Of a stretch of DNA of 64,000 nt, positions 12,561 through 23,963 are shown piece by piece; the stretch's first letter is position 1, and each line of letters begins with the position of its first letter. The translations under genes and the position numbers were made by a program. The DNA comes from Dictyophora rubrovolvata (lineage: Eukaryota; Basidiomycota; Agaricomycetes; Phallales; Phallaceae), in the NCBI GenBank assembly GCA_029959195.1, contig CP114117.1:1364001-1428000 (forward strand), given 5' to 3'. The notes under the pieces were generated by a model. That model was not told the DNA's origin, ran no database searches, and saw nothing but the letters and a program-made list of their open reading frames with translations.

Positions 12561-13995
12561 ATGGATCTACAGTATATCCTTGCTCCTGTTGTTGAACGTT
12601 CAAGGGGCCGAACACCGAGTCCTTCCCCTAGACATCCACCTCTCCATTTTCTTCCTCCTCCTACATCGTATTCCTTGTCTTGTCCTGGTGGTACTGTTCC
12701 ACAGGGCCTGGAGCCACCTCGTCCGTCTCGTCAATATACTTCTCACCCTGACGATGTCATTTTAGCATTCGATACTACCGTAAGTCATTCATACCTTTTG
12801 TGATACTGTGTTTCATGAGATTAATGTACTGTACATCAATCAGACCCATTCGTTTCCTAGGCCTTCAAAGCAAAACGTACAATCTCACGCAGACCCCTAT
12901 GCTGAAAACTTCCTCAGGGATATGATTGGCTCAGAAAAATGGGAGATATTTTCTTCACGTCTATTCGAACGTCGACTTGGCGCACGAGCAAAAGGAAAAG
13001 GCAAAGGAAAGCCGGGTGAGGACGACGATAACCGTTCCGGCGTGTCAGCCATCGAGTTCCTCGTCAAAGTGGAGATAGTAAAAGAAGTTCTTAGAACATT
13101 CGTTCCTCACCCGTACAACCCTCTCAAATCACTCACGCATACATATCCTGCCGCACCTTCTGGACAGGTAACACTCACTCGTTCAACTGTGTTAGCCTTG
13201 TCTGGCTGGTCGAATACTCAATTCTCATATTGGGCCCGTCGGGCAGAGGCCGTTTCAGTATTGGGAGAATGTGACTCCCGTCTCCATGCAGTTGGGGTCG
13301 CGCTCGAAAGCCGTCTCAGAGGTGACAACGTCATATCACAGAACAGCGAAGCTTACTCTGTAACTGGCAAAGGCCTCGACGCTATCATAGACGAAGTCAA
13401 GAAACGTACAGGCAAAAGCCAGTTTTTGCGGGGCAAACATTCTTCTCTCGATCCATATGGTACCACTGTTGCAGACACGGATCAACAAATGTATCCGACC
13501 CCTTTATTTGCTATGCCCACTTTTCAAGCGGAATATTACAACCACTGGGTGAGATTTCCGGTGCTTAGGAAGAAAGACCCGTCCAGCCTGTACCCAAACT
13601 CCGTAGCGGACCCCCCTTCCGCACCTAAGAAAAAGGTTTTTTCTCGCCCTTCACCCTACGCTCTCGATTTTCTCGATTCCTCTACTCGGGCGGGTGACTC
13701 CGAAGACAGTATGTCTTCCCCTCTCATGACCTCTCCTTCCGATATGCCCTCACCTGTCATATCGGAAGCACTCACACTCGATCATGACGACTTGGTCCGA
13801 TCATCGCGTGTTTTACCCTCCATTCAACCAGACGACACGCCTTATTACCCTCTCTCCGAATCACGACTCGATATGTCTTTCGATATTAATAATCCGGCCA
13901 ATAAACGAAAGCCCGGTGAATCGGATGCCGCATCTCAAAAAAGAGCTCGAATGTTCTTCAATAATGGTAGCAGTGCTAGTGATGACGAATTCTAA
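12561..13995 (+). CDS. Conserved-looking basic/Ser-Pro-rich protein, function unknown
   Basis: I do not recognise this family. Exons are 12561-12779 and 12844-13995, joined across a 64-nt GT-AG intron, giving about 456 residues. The first about 70 residues are Pro/Ser/Arg-rich. A folded core starts near residue 90: DPYAENFLRDMIGSEKWEIF, a KGKGKGKPGEDDD linker, SAIEFLVKVEIVKEVLRTFV, then LSGWSNTQFSYWARRAEAVS, which looks like a helix-turn-helix or homeodomain-like segment, and GKGLDAIIDEVKKRTGKSQF. The C-terminal 170 residues are low-complexity with SPSDMPSPV repeats and basic nuclear-localisation-like runs (NKRKPGES, QKRARM), ending SSASDDEF. This composition suggests a nuclear, possibly DNA-binding protein; that is inference only. 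A single long intact second exon argues against a chance frame. Confidence 0.75.
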
Positions 13996-14642
13996 GCTTT
14001 GGGATGACTGTTTGGCATGTCACGATCAAAATGACTTTTTCTAATGTTCTCTTAATTTATTGGTTCTTCTTTGACCCATGCATTATTATTTTCACTCTAT
14101 TCACCCTTCTCACTTGAAATGTATCATCAAATTCATTTTCACTTTTGAGATAGCTACATAGAAAATTACTATACTCATCACTACTACTATCTGTATTCTA
14201 CCCCATCTTCTTTACGTAATAGCGAATTTCCATTCTCTCAAGTGGCTAGTACTGCTAGTATGAACTGCCATTCCTTGAATCACGGCTGTACTCTAGTTTT
14301 TGCGTCTGTTCTCTTGCTCCTCTTGGGAAGTTACAGTTTACTCTTCTCTGTGTTTCTCCCTAGGACAGGAATTTTGGTGAGAGTTTCCGAAATAAACGGC
14401 CTATATATTATATTCACAATGAATTATCTCAGCTCCTTGATATACTTGCTCAAGATACTCATTATAAATACTGGTTTGCAATGCTAATTCCGACAACAAT
14501 CACCTTTGTCATATCGAATTGGGTAGGATGGCAATACTATCGAAATTCATGAACACACTCCCGGCGGGGATACTACAAATACACATGGCTCTAAAAATAC
14601 TATGACAGCTCGGTCCATATTCAACATGAAGAACAACATTTT
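13996..14642. other. Convergent 3' spacer, nothing recognised
   Basis: This 647-bp gap lies between two genes that end towards each other and probably consists of their 3' untranslated regions. It is AT-rich, with short open frames but no conserved motif, tRNA box or repeat. Confidence 0.5.
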
Positions 14643-17600
14643 CTATTTCATATGTCGTGCGACCTGCGCATTACGAAGTTTTGTCCATAACAGAGCACGC
14701 GCGTTATTTTCATTATTATTGTTGCGGGCATCTTCCTTTTCTGTTGACCGTTGAGGATGTTCGGAGGAAGTTGGTCCCGCAACTCGGGACGTCAAGTTAA
14801 TTGGGGGTAGTCGAGACGGAGATGTATTTGATGGAAATTGCTTCTCCTTGTACTCATTACCCGAAAAATAGGATGGTACTGGTACTTTTTCTGCTGGCGT
14901 AATGGGGGGTTGACTGCGTAAAGGTCGACGTATTGATGGCTTCATTGCTGGAGAATTCCGTTCATCTAACGGGGATGCCCTATACCCAGGACCTGGTAAA
15001 CGGAGATGCCTTGCTCGTCTGTTCACAAAACATGATTCAGTTAGCTGAAAAGGGCTGCGCAGTTTTTAAACAATTTAAAACTAACGTCACAGCCTTTAGT
15101 GCAATCTTTGTTCGATGGGCTTCTTTCCACATGTTGAAAATGTTTCCTGTGAGTATATCAAGTCGGAAGAAGTCAAAATAGGGGAGTCAGAGGAAAAAGG
15201 AAACATACGTAAAAGCTTCCTTGCATGAATATCTTCCGCTTTACTTGCTTGCATTGCTCGTGGCAATGCTTCTCGCCACTTCTTCCACATTTTGAGCTTG
15301 AGGTTTGTTGCATACAGACGAATTCCGGGAATCGACTATATAGAGATGTCAAAATATCCCTGAATAACGTTTCGGGGGATAAATATTAACAACATACATC
15401 GCAATGAGAAAGCCAGGAGGTAAAGGCATGGCGCAAGATATTCCGTTGGTTTCGTATAATGACCTCAAGCTCCTATTTTAAAAACTATATGAGATATCAT
15501 CAAAATGGCAAATGTAATAAAACCTACGGCTTCTCGAAGGGCGTTTTCACAAAAACGATCTCTCCATCGCTCCCAGGCTATCGTCAATATATTCAAATGA
15601 ACCTCCTCTTCTTGTTCCGCTATGCGTAGGCGACGAGCTTTGGTTTTACGTGTTGTAGCCAACCATGTTGTGAATGTACGCCTCAATGTTTCTAATAAGC
15701 CAAATCATCAAGTTGACATCAAAATGTCAAAATGTCTACAAGAAACGTACCCTCGCGTTTTACGTCAAGGTAGCTTCTTACTAAACTCAAATTTTCTAAA
15801 TTACGGGAACGGGCTTCCTTCCATTTATTGAGTACATCACTAATATTGAAAAAAAGGGGGTTAGTTATCAAGCATGTTTAAAGGGAAAGCCATTGACCTG
15901 AGAAGTTGTTTATTATACCGGTCTCCTATATCCATTTCTCGAAGCTTGAGTAATATGGTTTTATTTGTCCATATTTCCGTATACCTGTTCAATATATGCT
16001 AATAATTTGTCTAAATATGACGATTGCTAACGGGAAGAGTAGGAAATATACCTTCCGAGCTGACCTCGCATACGCCTCCAACAGATCTTTTCCTCGCCTA
16101 CACCGTTGGTGTATCGTTTTCCATTCTAGTGCCTGGTGTCGAGAATTTTCTAAATAGATTCAAAAAAAGAAAACCTACTTGTAAAAGACTTCTTTATGAA
16201 TTCCAACTCTGAAATATGTAATTTTTTTTTTCGTCTAACGGCTGCAAGGGCCGATCGCCACTTGTTCCAAGCCGATTTCTCGAGGAAGTATCTTCGGGCA
16301 ACTTTAGCTGATCGGAATAAGGAAAGATGTTCCCGCAGACGTAAACGCCATACAAGAAGAACGTTATAGGCCAAAGTGCATACGTATCGTTCTTTGGCCA
16401 ACGCCTCTTGAGAGTAATAAATCTGTAATTTCTGCTTCCAGTTGGCAAAAGACGTCTTCACGAATTGGATGGAAATGCGTTGGGAAAATAGGGTGGCGCG
16501 ATCTTAATCCAGGAATTAACAAATGCAATGCCAGAGTAAAAAAAATAAAAATCCTACCTTGCATAATGTGGATTGCTTGAAGCTGATGTTGCCACATCGC
16601 CAAAGCGGTTTGACGTATCCGCGCATCTCGAACTCGAAAAAGCAACTGACCCCTTTCCCTCGCCACCCAAACATGCATCACGGCTCGCAAAAGAACGATA
16701 TTACAGCGATTGATGTATTTGTCACTGCGTAGTACCAAAGCCTGGGGCCTAATTGTCAATTAAGGAACATTCCTCCATATTTCACATACCTCTCTATGTG
16801 ATAAGGCTTCTCGCCAACGCTTGAAGAATCTTTTGCAAAGATTCCTCTTGTAAATGTTGCTGGTACGCCTGTGTTCCTGTCTTCAGGTCGATTAAGCCTA
16901 CGACAATAAGGGAGACAAGTCAAAAGACTGCTTACGATTGGTGTAATAAATGTTCAAATGATTGCTTCAAAAGTCGCAAGTGGTATCTCTTTGTCATGTA
17001 AATTTCAATGTCTTTTAGACTGGAACGCCGATACCAAAGATCCCAGAGTTTTTGAAGGGTATATCTATCATGCCTTTCCTCAAACTGGTCGGCCAGAATT
17101 TCCAAACGATCAAGGCTTCGCAAGGCGGTAGACCATCTCCTGAACGCCCGAGGAAGCATATGATATAGGTGAAATTGTTCCGCCAGATGCAACCTATACC
17201 ATTTCTACAAAACGTCGTCAATTATTCCGTAGTTTTATTGAGTTCAACAGACGAACCATCCAAACATTCCGACAGAGACGTTGTTGGCACCTTTGCTGAA
17301 AATTAGATGCCTTTAAATCTAATTCCTGTTTGACTTTGCGAGCTCGACGTTTTTCCAAACGTTGGTACCAACGGTGAAGCGAAGAATATAGCATTCGCTT
17401 GCTTTCCATGCTCTCGGCTTCCCGTGCTTGTCGTCGAAAATTGAGAAAGGCATCTCTCCATCTGATAAAATATATTCGAAGTTGAATATTCGCCCTGGCT
17501 TCGTCAATCTGAGAATGCGTGACCTGTTCCGCTTTATTGTGAGTAATAGACTCAGACGATTGCTCAAGCTACTCACGCGAATCCATTCCAAGCCGCGTCT

Positions 17601-18317
17601 CCATGTTTGAAAGCATGTCGATAATAAGGACTGCCTTCTAAAGTGGTCAGCATCTTGAGAGAGTCTTGTTTCCTCAATTTTTTTCCAGGCCTCGTTATCA
17701 TTGACAACGCCTGTAGAAGAGTTCGTGGGATGCTTTGTGGGGGTACGATAACCAAGGCTGCGTAAAGGATGTAACCGATGAGAGTAAGAGCTGTTACTTT
17801 GACGATTTCCCTTGCTAGGAGAAGAAGAAAATCCCAAGCCAGAAGTGATTTTATGTTGTGTTTGATAACCTTGATAACCCTTCGGTGGGTTTCGTTCGGG
17901 TGTTCCGGGACTGAAAATAGAAACATTATTGGAGGAAATTTTGGTGTAAGTGGTGCTGTCGTTTATGTTTTTGGAGAGGAAAACGTCGTCGGAGTCTAGA
18001 GGGACAGAAGACAACGAAGAAAGTGATTTCTCGGGGAGGCGAACACTAAGGGGAGCGACTGGCAGTCGAGCTTTGACTATCTTCCATTTAGCTCCCCAGT
18101 TAACACCCTTGACTACGCCTAGTTTGAGAAGTTGTTTGTAATACACCACATCCTCTCCGGGGTCAAGTCCTCTCTCCCTTAAAACTTCACTATAAGCTTT
18201 GAATACGGTGGTGAATGCGGTCGCATCGGAAGCTTTGGCAATGATATCGTCCAGGACTTTCGCGTCTTCCGATGACAATGATGCAAGAACAGGATCCAGT
18301 GGGGTGTTCATGACCAT
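14643..18317 (-). CDS. SFI1: Spindle pole body / centrosome protein SFI1
   Basis: SFI1 binds centrin (CDC31) along a long helix and forms the half-bridge that licenses spindle-pole-body duplication. The start at 18317 gives MVMNTPLDPVLASLSSEDAK, an N-terminal globular region containing KWKIVKARLPVAPLS, then a Ser-rich linker. From about residue 240 there is a long helical array of centrin-binding repeats with the aliphatic-x2-Trp/Phe-x2-Arg/Lys pattern: STCFQTWRRGLEW, SLHRWYQRLEKRRAR, RAFRRWSTALRSLDRL, QKLWDLWYRRSSLKD, RAVMHVWVARERGQ, LAMWQHQLQAI, TSFANWKQKLQIYY, LLVWRLRLREHLS and SAWNKWRSALAAVRRKK. The C-terminal exon ends with a Pro/Ser/Asn-rich tail (LPGPGYRASPLDER). At least eight short introns interrupt the array. 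An in-frame ATG at 18311 is an alternative start. Identity is firm by repeat pattern; individual exon ends were not all resolved. Confidence 0.85.
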
Positions 18318-18697
18318 GTAGCGCAAATGTTATTGAGAACCGAGGGAAATAAATGTGAGTGAAAGGATGGAAGCAACTGGGACTCTTTACTAGAACATGG
18401 ATTGAAGAGAAAAGTTGAACTCGGAAGCGCGTAATCTGAGAGTGAGCTAAAGTCCGCTAACTGAACACAGATGAAAACCGTTACAAACTAGTGATACAAA
18501 TTCTCTACACGTGAGTCCTGCTTAAGTCGATGACTTGAGTCGCGTTGGTTGGACAAGTCGCGTATTACCTAAGCAGGACTCAATAATTGGCTGGATGATT
18601 TCACCAAACTGTCATGATTGGAGCGAGAAGTATTTACTATTACACATTATGATCACGACACTATCGAAACAACAAATTCCCCAGTCATTGCAATAAA
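18318..18697. other. Spacer between SFI1 5' end and TOP3 3' end
   Basis: This 380-bp gap holds the SFI1 promoter and the TOP3 3' flank. The only structure noticed is the inverted repeat described separately. Several CGCG-containing hexamers occur, but none forms a perfect MluI cell-cycle box. Confidence 0.4.
18512..18582. repeat. Inverted repeat with 13-bp perfect arms
   Basis: TGAGTCCTGCTTA at 18512-18524 is matched by its exact reverse complement TAAGCAGGACTCA at 18570-18582, with a 45-bp loop. The loop itself holds a second partial pair built on the GACTTG/CAAGTC and GTCGCG words. It lies upstream of SFI1 and just past the end of TOP3. It could be a hairpin, a dyad binding site or a remnant of a small inverted-repeat element. 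No flanking target duplication was noticed. Confidence 0.6.
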
Positions 18698-21600
18698 TTA
18701 TTTTAGTTTACCGCGACGTCCGCCTCCTCTTCCACCTCCCCGCTTTGATCCTCTACTTGACGAGCCTCGACTGCTCCCTTTTCTAAAATTCGACTTGGTT
18801 CCCAGTCCAGTGCCATTCGGACAAGCTGCTCTCATTAAAACTCAGGAAGTTTGCAATGTAGAGTTGCTTACCGTTGCTCCAATGACCGTTCTCACCGCAC
18901 TAGAAAACGGTAATGCGTTAGATATATGGCATACATGTTTAACACCAATCTCACATTGAAACATTCCTGGGCAGAATTTGATTGAGAATTCCCAAAAGCA
19001 CGATTACTCGTTGATTTCTTATTTGTGATACCAGAATTGGGACACGCTTAAGAAACAGCTATTGAAGCAACGAAACAGTAGATTCCATGAAGGAAAAACA
19101 TACCGCTACTCCAATGGCCTGTTTGTCCACACTAAATGTTCATTCTTACTTTTGGTGTACAAGAAGTCCAACAATAGTAAACAATACCTTGAAACACTCG
19201 TCGTTAGACCGTTGTCGCTCCTGACTAAGAACGGGTGTCGATTTCGCAATTTCGTCACCCCACTCGAAGAATTGGCATCTGGCATGCTCTGAATTTGGAC
19301 ACGTCCAAAAGGTCCTTCCTTTGTTAGGACCCTCTTTATTGACAGTTCTTTCTACTGCCGTCAAATCACATTTGCAACGCTTGGCAGGCGGTCCATCGTT
19401 ATCCTGATACTTTGTAGAGTCAAAGCATAAAGAAACTCACTTGACATTTACTCACCGAATGCCCTCTTTTGGACGGAACGGCAACAGTAACACCGGAGGA
19501 GCCGGATGGCCCAATTATCCACTCGAAAAAATCGCAGTTTCCCTGATTTCCGCACGCCCTAAATTTCCGCCCTTTATTCGCCGATTCCTTGACAACAGTT
19601 CGTTCAACGGTGGGAGTTGAGCATTTACAAAGAACTTCAGTGGACGTTGACGTTGACCTTTCGGTTGAGTTAACCTGAAGAGACGACCCGGATCGAGCTC
19701 CGCCGACACCTCGATTCATTAAATTAGCATACCATACACAATCAAAGAATCAGTCAGTTTACCATTCCTCGCATCCGAATTCCCTCCTGAGCCGTTCCCC
19801 CGGTTCGAAGGTCGATTACTTCTTGGCGGTCGAGCGTCTGGAAATCCGTCAAATCCGTCAGGATCGTCGCCGTCGCCGTTGTTCGGATTTTGGTCGTGGT
19901 TCCCCTCTGCAGGATCCCCTCCTAAATGCCCCCTTACACTCTAAAATATTTAAATACATGAATATAAATATTAAAAATACTCACTGAAATAACCCGATCA
20001 AATTCACCTCGGGCGCGCAGAAAAACCTCACGATATTGCTCAATGCTCCGATCTAGCATCTCTCGTTTACTTGTGTTTCCTTCGCATACTTGAACCATCC
20101 GCCTTTCTGTCTTAAAAAACGCCTCCAGTGGTGAACATTTAACTGGACATGAAGAATCACTTCTCTTCTTAATTGAGGCTTACTCAGACTCCTTTCGAAA
20201 CCTATGTTATCGTATCCTTCTACAAGACCAATACCCAGACTTGAGGGAATAAGGTATTTTACGGAGCCTTCTTTCCTTTCAGTGACGTATTCGCGGTCAA
20301 TTATTGTTTGAATATGCTGGGCAATAGTTGCATCAGTCCCTGTGTGTGTATTCATTGAATGTCAGTTTTTTTCCTGCAGTATGGAAGATACAGACCAATC
20401 CCGTTTTTATCCATCAATCCAACTAGATCAGCTTCGGTGAGATAATTGGGTCGAGTCGTCTGACCTTCCTTCAGCTCGCAAACGGTAGGTATGAATTCTT
20501 CACCTTCTTCGAATTCAGGTATATGCTTTCCGGTCCACTTGTCATAAGGAAAAACGTCAAGATAATTACGCTCAATAACTTGCAGTCCTAATCCAAATAA
20601 GTTGTTTAACATGTATTTCCTGGAGTCTCCAGACTTACCGGTGGCGTAAAACTCTTCCCGAGCACAGGTAATGTTCACGGTCGTCTCCCAGCCTTCCGCG
20701 TCCTTCGAACAGCAAGCCAAAAACCGACGGGTAATGTATTCATAAACTTTTTTTTCGTCTCCAACAAGATTTCCGACGTGCGCAGTGGGATGAATTGGAG
20801 GGTGAGCGTTATCGTTCCTTTTACCCTGTCTTGGTCGCGTGAAGCCGCCGTTTTGTAGTCTATAATTTATAAGTATTTTGATCATTATTTGTAATAGCAT
20901 ATACCCTGTGGCAAATGTCCCCCATTCAGGGTCCGCAGTTTGTTTCTGTACCAGAGACATGAAATCGAAATTACGGTCGAATTGATCTGTTTCGGTACGC
21001 GGATATGAGAGAAACCCTTGTTGATAAAGTTTCTCGGAAACCTAGCAAAATAAATAAGAAATAACTGAGTAAACTAGTATGCTTACATCAAGGATTCTCT
21101 TTGGAGTCATCTTGAGCAGCCTTGATCCAGACTTTTGAAGTTCAACTGTTGTTAAAGGCAAAGGTTTTCTATCCAGGCATTAGATATAAGTGATGGATCG
21201 GCTGCACGTATTACCTTTTCGTGGTGGGTTTTTGAACCACGCTCGTCACACGAGCTATTGGATTGATTACTACGCCCTCGTAAATCGCAAGACTGACATC
21301 AAAATCGAATAGCCTCCCTCGTCTCCAAGTGAACTCGACATCTTCCAAGTCTTTCTTACTACCCGAAGAGACCGTTTTACTAAGCGAGAGATATATGTAC
21401 CAAAAGGTTTCCGGAGAAAAGGCTTGTACCTGTTCATATCGTGATACAACAAACCCGAGTGTAGGAAATTGACAAGGTCCTTGACGTAGTTTAGATTAAT
21501 GTTCTACAAGAGATGTGGCGCTTAATAACGGACCATATGAGATGGTTTGTTGACTGAGTTGACCAAATCTTGCTTGAAGACTTAGACTCTGCATTCGGGT

Positions 21601-22251
21601 AAACGCAGCGCCAAGGCGTAAATCGAGAATAGTCCGAGCGTCGACGGCGTCCGCCTGCGCCCTGTCTAACTCAACCGGATTTTGAGCCGCATTGTGAATC
21701 TGCCTTTAGAATAAAGAATTAATGGTAATTGAATTCAGAGAAGGTAGAGACCGTACTGAGCAATGATAGCGCTGAATCTAGCTCTTTTGATGATTACATT
21801 GGGATTTGATTTTAGACATATCTGGACGACCTCCATGCCGATATTTTCCCCTTCTCTGTCACAGTCAGTCCATATCATTAGCATCCGGCTTTTTCGCGCC
21901 TCCGCTAGCAAATTTTTTTCGATGGATTTTTTATCCTGAGGTACTTTAGATTCGACTGGAGCATCAAAGAGAGCCAGAGGATCGCAAGAATTCCACGCTC
22001 GATAGGCGGATTCGAAGTCAAACGCCAGCAGATGACCAGCGACAGATGTTACGGTGTATGTATCGTGTGTCCGGTATGTAAAATCATAGTTTTTGATAAA
22101 TTTATTGGATGTTGGTCGCTAGTAACTCAAGATATGGAAGAAGTCTAGAAGACTGACACTCATAGCTTACCGTAGTAAACTGACCACCAGAAAGAATCTG
22201 AGTTATAGATTTGGAAATAGAGGGCTTTTCAGCGACGCAAAGTATGTGCAT
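18698..22251 (-). CDS. TOP3: DNA topoisomerase III with GRF and CCHC zinc modules
   Basis: TOP3 is a type IA topoisomerase that, with a RecQ helicase and RMI1, dissolves double Holliday junctions in the nucleus. The start at 22251 gives MHILCVAEKPSISKSITQIL, the Toprim domain opening. The catalytic tyrosine lies in GFLSYPRTETDQFD near 21005. Further motifs are AHPPIHPTAHVG and YLTEADLVGLMDKNGIGL. The C-terminal part carries two GRF-type zinc modules (about 19590-19650 with ERTVVKESANKGRKFRAC, and about 19260-19350 with VERTVNKEGPNKGRTFWTC), then two short CCHC knuckles (CGQTGHWSSACP, and CFKCGENGHWSNACP), and a Gly/Arg-rich end (GSKRGGGRGGGRRGKLK). This recalls metazoan TOP3-alpha more than yeast Top3. 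The gene has many introns; the terminal exons were resolved by the zinc motifs. Identity is firm. Confidence 0.92.
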
Positions 22252-22371
22252 GCGTTGCGGCAAATCTTGTGAAACAGCTGAATGACGTTGGTTGCAACCG
22301 CGGACGCGACCAGTCACAGTGTGACGAACGACCGTCACGTGCTGACAAACAGTAGTTGTTACACTCCGTAT
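22252..22371. promoter_or_regulatory. Short divergent promoter with E-box
   Basis: Only 120 bp separate the TOP3 ATG from the proposed start of the divergent kinase remnant. A CACGTG core at 22336-22341 lies within the inverted words GTGACGAACGACCGTCAC. This is the sort of site bound by bHLH factors such as Cbf1; binding is inferred. Confidence 0.35.
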
Positions 22372-23963
22372 ATGTACCCACTACGGGTTAGATGTGGCGG
22401 TACCCGACTCAAAACGCCAGTAAGCACTATCTTCTCGCGACAACTTCGTACGTCCCTGCAGTTAGTGTTGCGCAGTGTTTCCACGACATCCCAGCCACGA
22501 TACTACCCCTCTCGCCTCGGTGACGTCGAGGATCTCGAGTTGTACCGACCTGGAGGATTTCACCCGGTTTCAATTGGTGATATCTTTGCCAACGGTCGCT
22601 ACAGAGTCTTGCATAAGTTGGGTTTCGGAGGCTCGTCTACTGTCTGGCTTGCACGCGACCAGCACCAGCAGAAACGGTCATCACTCTCGCCGGGGATTCT
22701 CGTGACTTTGAAGGTTCTTTCTGCCCAAAAATCCTCTAGACCAAAAGATGATATTGCAGAGCTCGCTGTTCCCATCAAACTGGATAGCATTCTCCGTGCT
22801 ACTGGTAACACCGATCGTCACAATGTCCAGGTCATCAAGGATTATTTCATGGAGGAAGGGCACAACGGAACACACCTATGCCTTATCTATTAATTTGCTG
22901 GACCTAGTATATTCTCTATGTCGGACTGTCCCGGGAAGGTATCCGGGAGCAGGGGGCTCGACGGAGATCTAGCCAGGAAGGTGGCAAAACAAACCGCCAC
23001 TGTAGTGGAGCTCATGCATTCCGCAGGATTTGTGCACGGAGGTTTGTCAGTTCTGGTTCTGCATTCATGACAGTGCATACTTGAAGTATCAACGTTTATT
23101 GATTGTTCTGCCTAAACTTGACATCATACAACATCCTTTTTCAAGTTTCCGACCAGGTTTGCAGATGGTCGGACAACGAAGTCTACGCGATCCTAGGTGA
23201 GCCTGAGACAGAAGAAATTGTAACTCGTGACCATTCTCCACCCGCGCCATGTGCCCTCCAAGAGCTTGTCTCGTCCATTGATAGTGCTAGTCTCTCTTCC
23301 CCAACCCTCCTGCAAGAAAATATCGTTGTCATTGACTTTGGTCAATCTTTTGCCACGAACCGTCCACCAAAGGATTACGAACCAGCCACGGCGATACATT
23401 ACACGTCCCCGGAATCGCGCTTCGAAGACAGATTCAGCGCTGCTTCTGATATTTGGGGGTTGGCATGCACAATATTCGAGATCCGTGCGGGGTTCCCACT
23501 CTTCGACCCATTTTTTGGCGACACCCAAGAAGTTAATATCCAGACCGTTGAAATGTTAGGCAAGCTACCAGAGCCTTGGTGGAACGCTTTTGAGCACCGG
23601 CAGTTGTGGTTCGAGGAAAACGGGGAGCCAAGGTCCATGAAAATCCAAAAGCAGGAAGGCATCTTACTGCCTGCTACAAAGAGCTCCATCCACCAGAGAT
23701 TAAGGGAGATTGGGGAGCAGGATGAACCTCTGGAAGCGGACGAAGGGCCGACGATTGAGACTACCGGGACGCGGTTGGAGGAAGGAGAGGTCTTGCTTCT
23801 AAGCGATCTATTGGAAAAGATGCTTAAGTACCGCCCAGAGGAAAGGATCACTATACAAGAGGTAGTACAGCATCCATGGTTTAAGTACACTTCCACTTGG
23901 TATCGTGAAATTCCCCAGTCAAACTCCACAGAACCCTTTTCCCACCTCAAAACCCAATGTTGA
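22372..23963 (+). pseudogene. SRPK-like Ser/Thr protein kinase, decayed
   Basis: The remains of an SRPK-type kinase of the kind much expanded in agaricomycetes. The N-terminus is Arg/Ser-rich like a mitochondrial presequence (IFSRQLRTSLQLVLRSVSTT), then comes the glycine loop LHKLGFGGSSTVWLARD, the hinge region, the catalytic loop LTSYNILF, IDFGQSF (DFG), YTSPESRF (APE), SDIWGLACTIFE and a C-lobe ending RPEERITIQEVVQHPWF. Two defects are seen. A TAA at 22891-22893 interrupts a frame that otherwise continues smoothly (LCLIY, then FAGPS), where a Gln would be expected. The intron following FVHG has AA instead of AG at its natural acceptor (23114-23115), so the HGDL join is lost. Both are explained by single C-to-T or G-to-A transitions. 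The rest of the frame is clean, so inactivation looks recent. An upstream in-frame ATG lies at 22282. Confidence 0.75.

Noticed and set aside
14242-14487. An 81-codon hydrophobic frame between two converging genes
   Set aside because: Hydrophobicity follows from T-rich 3' flank sequence; no homologous motif or good start context was seen.
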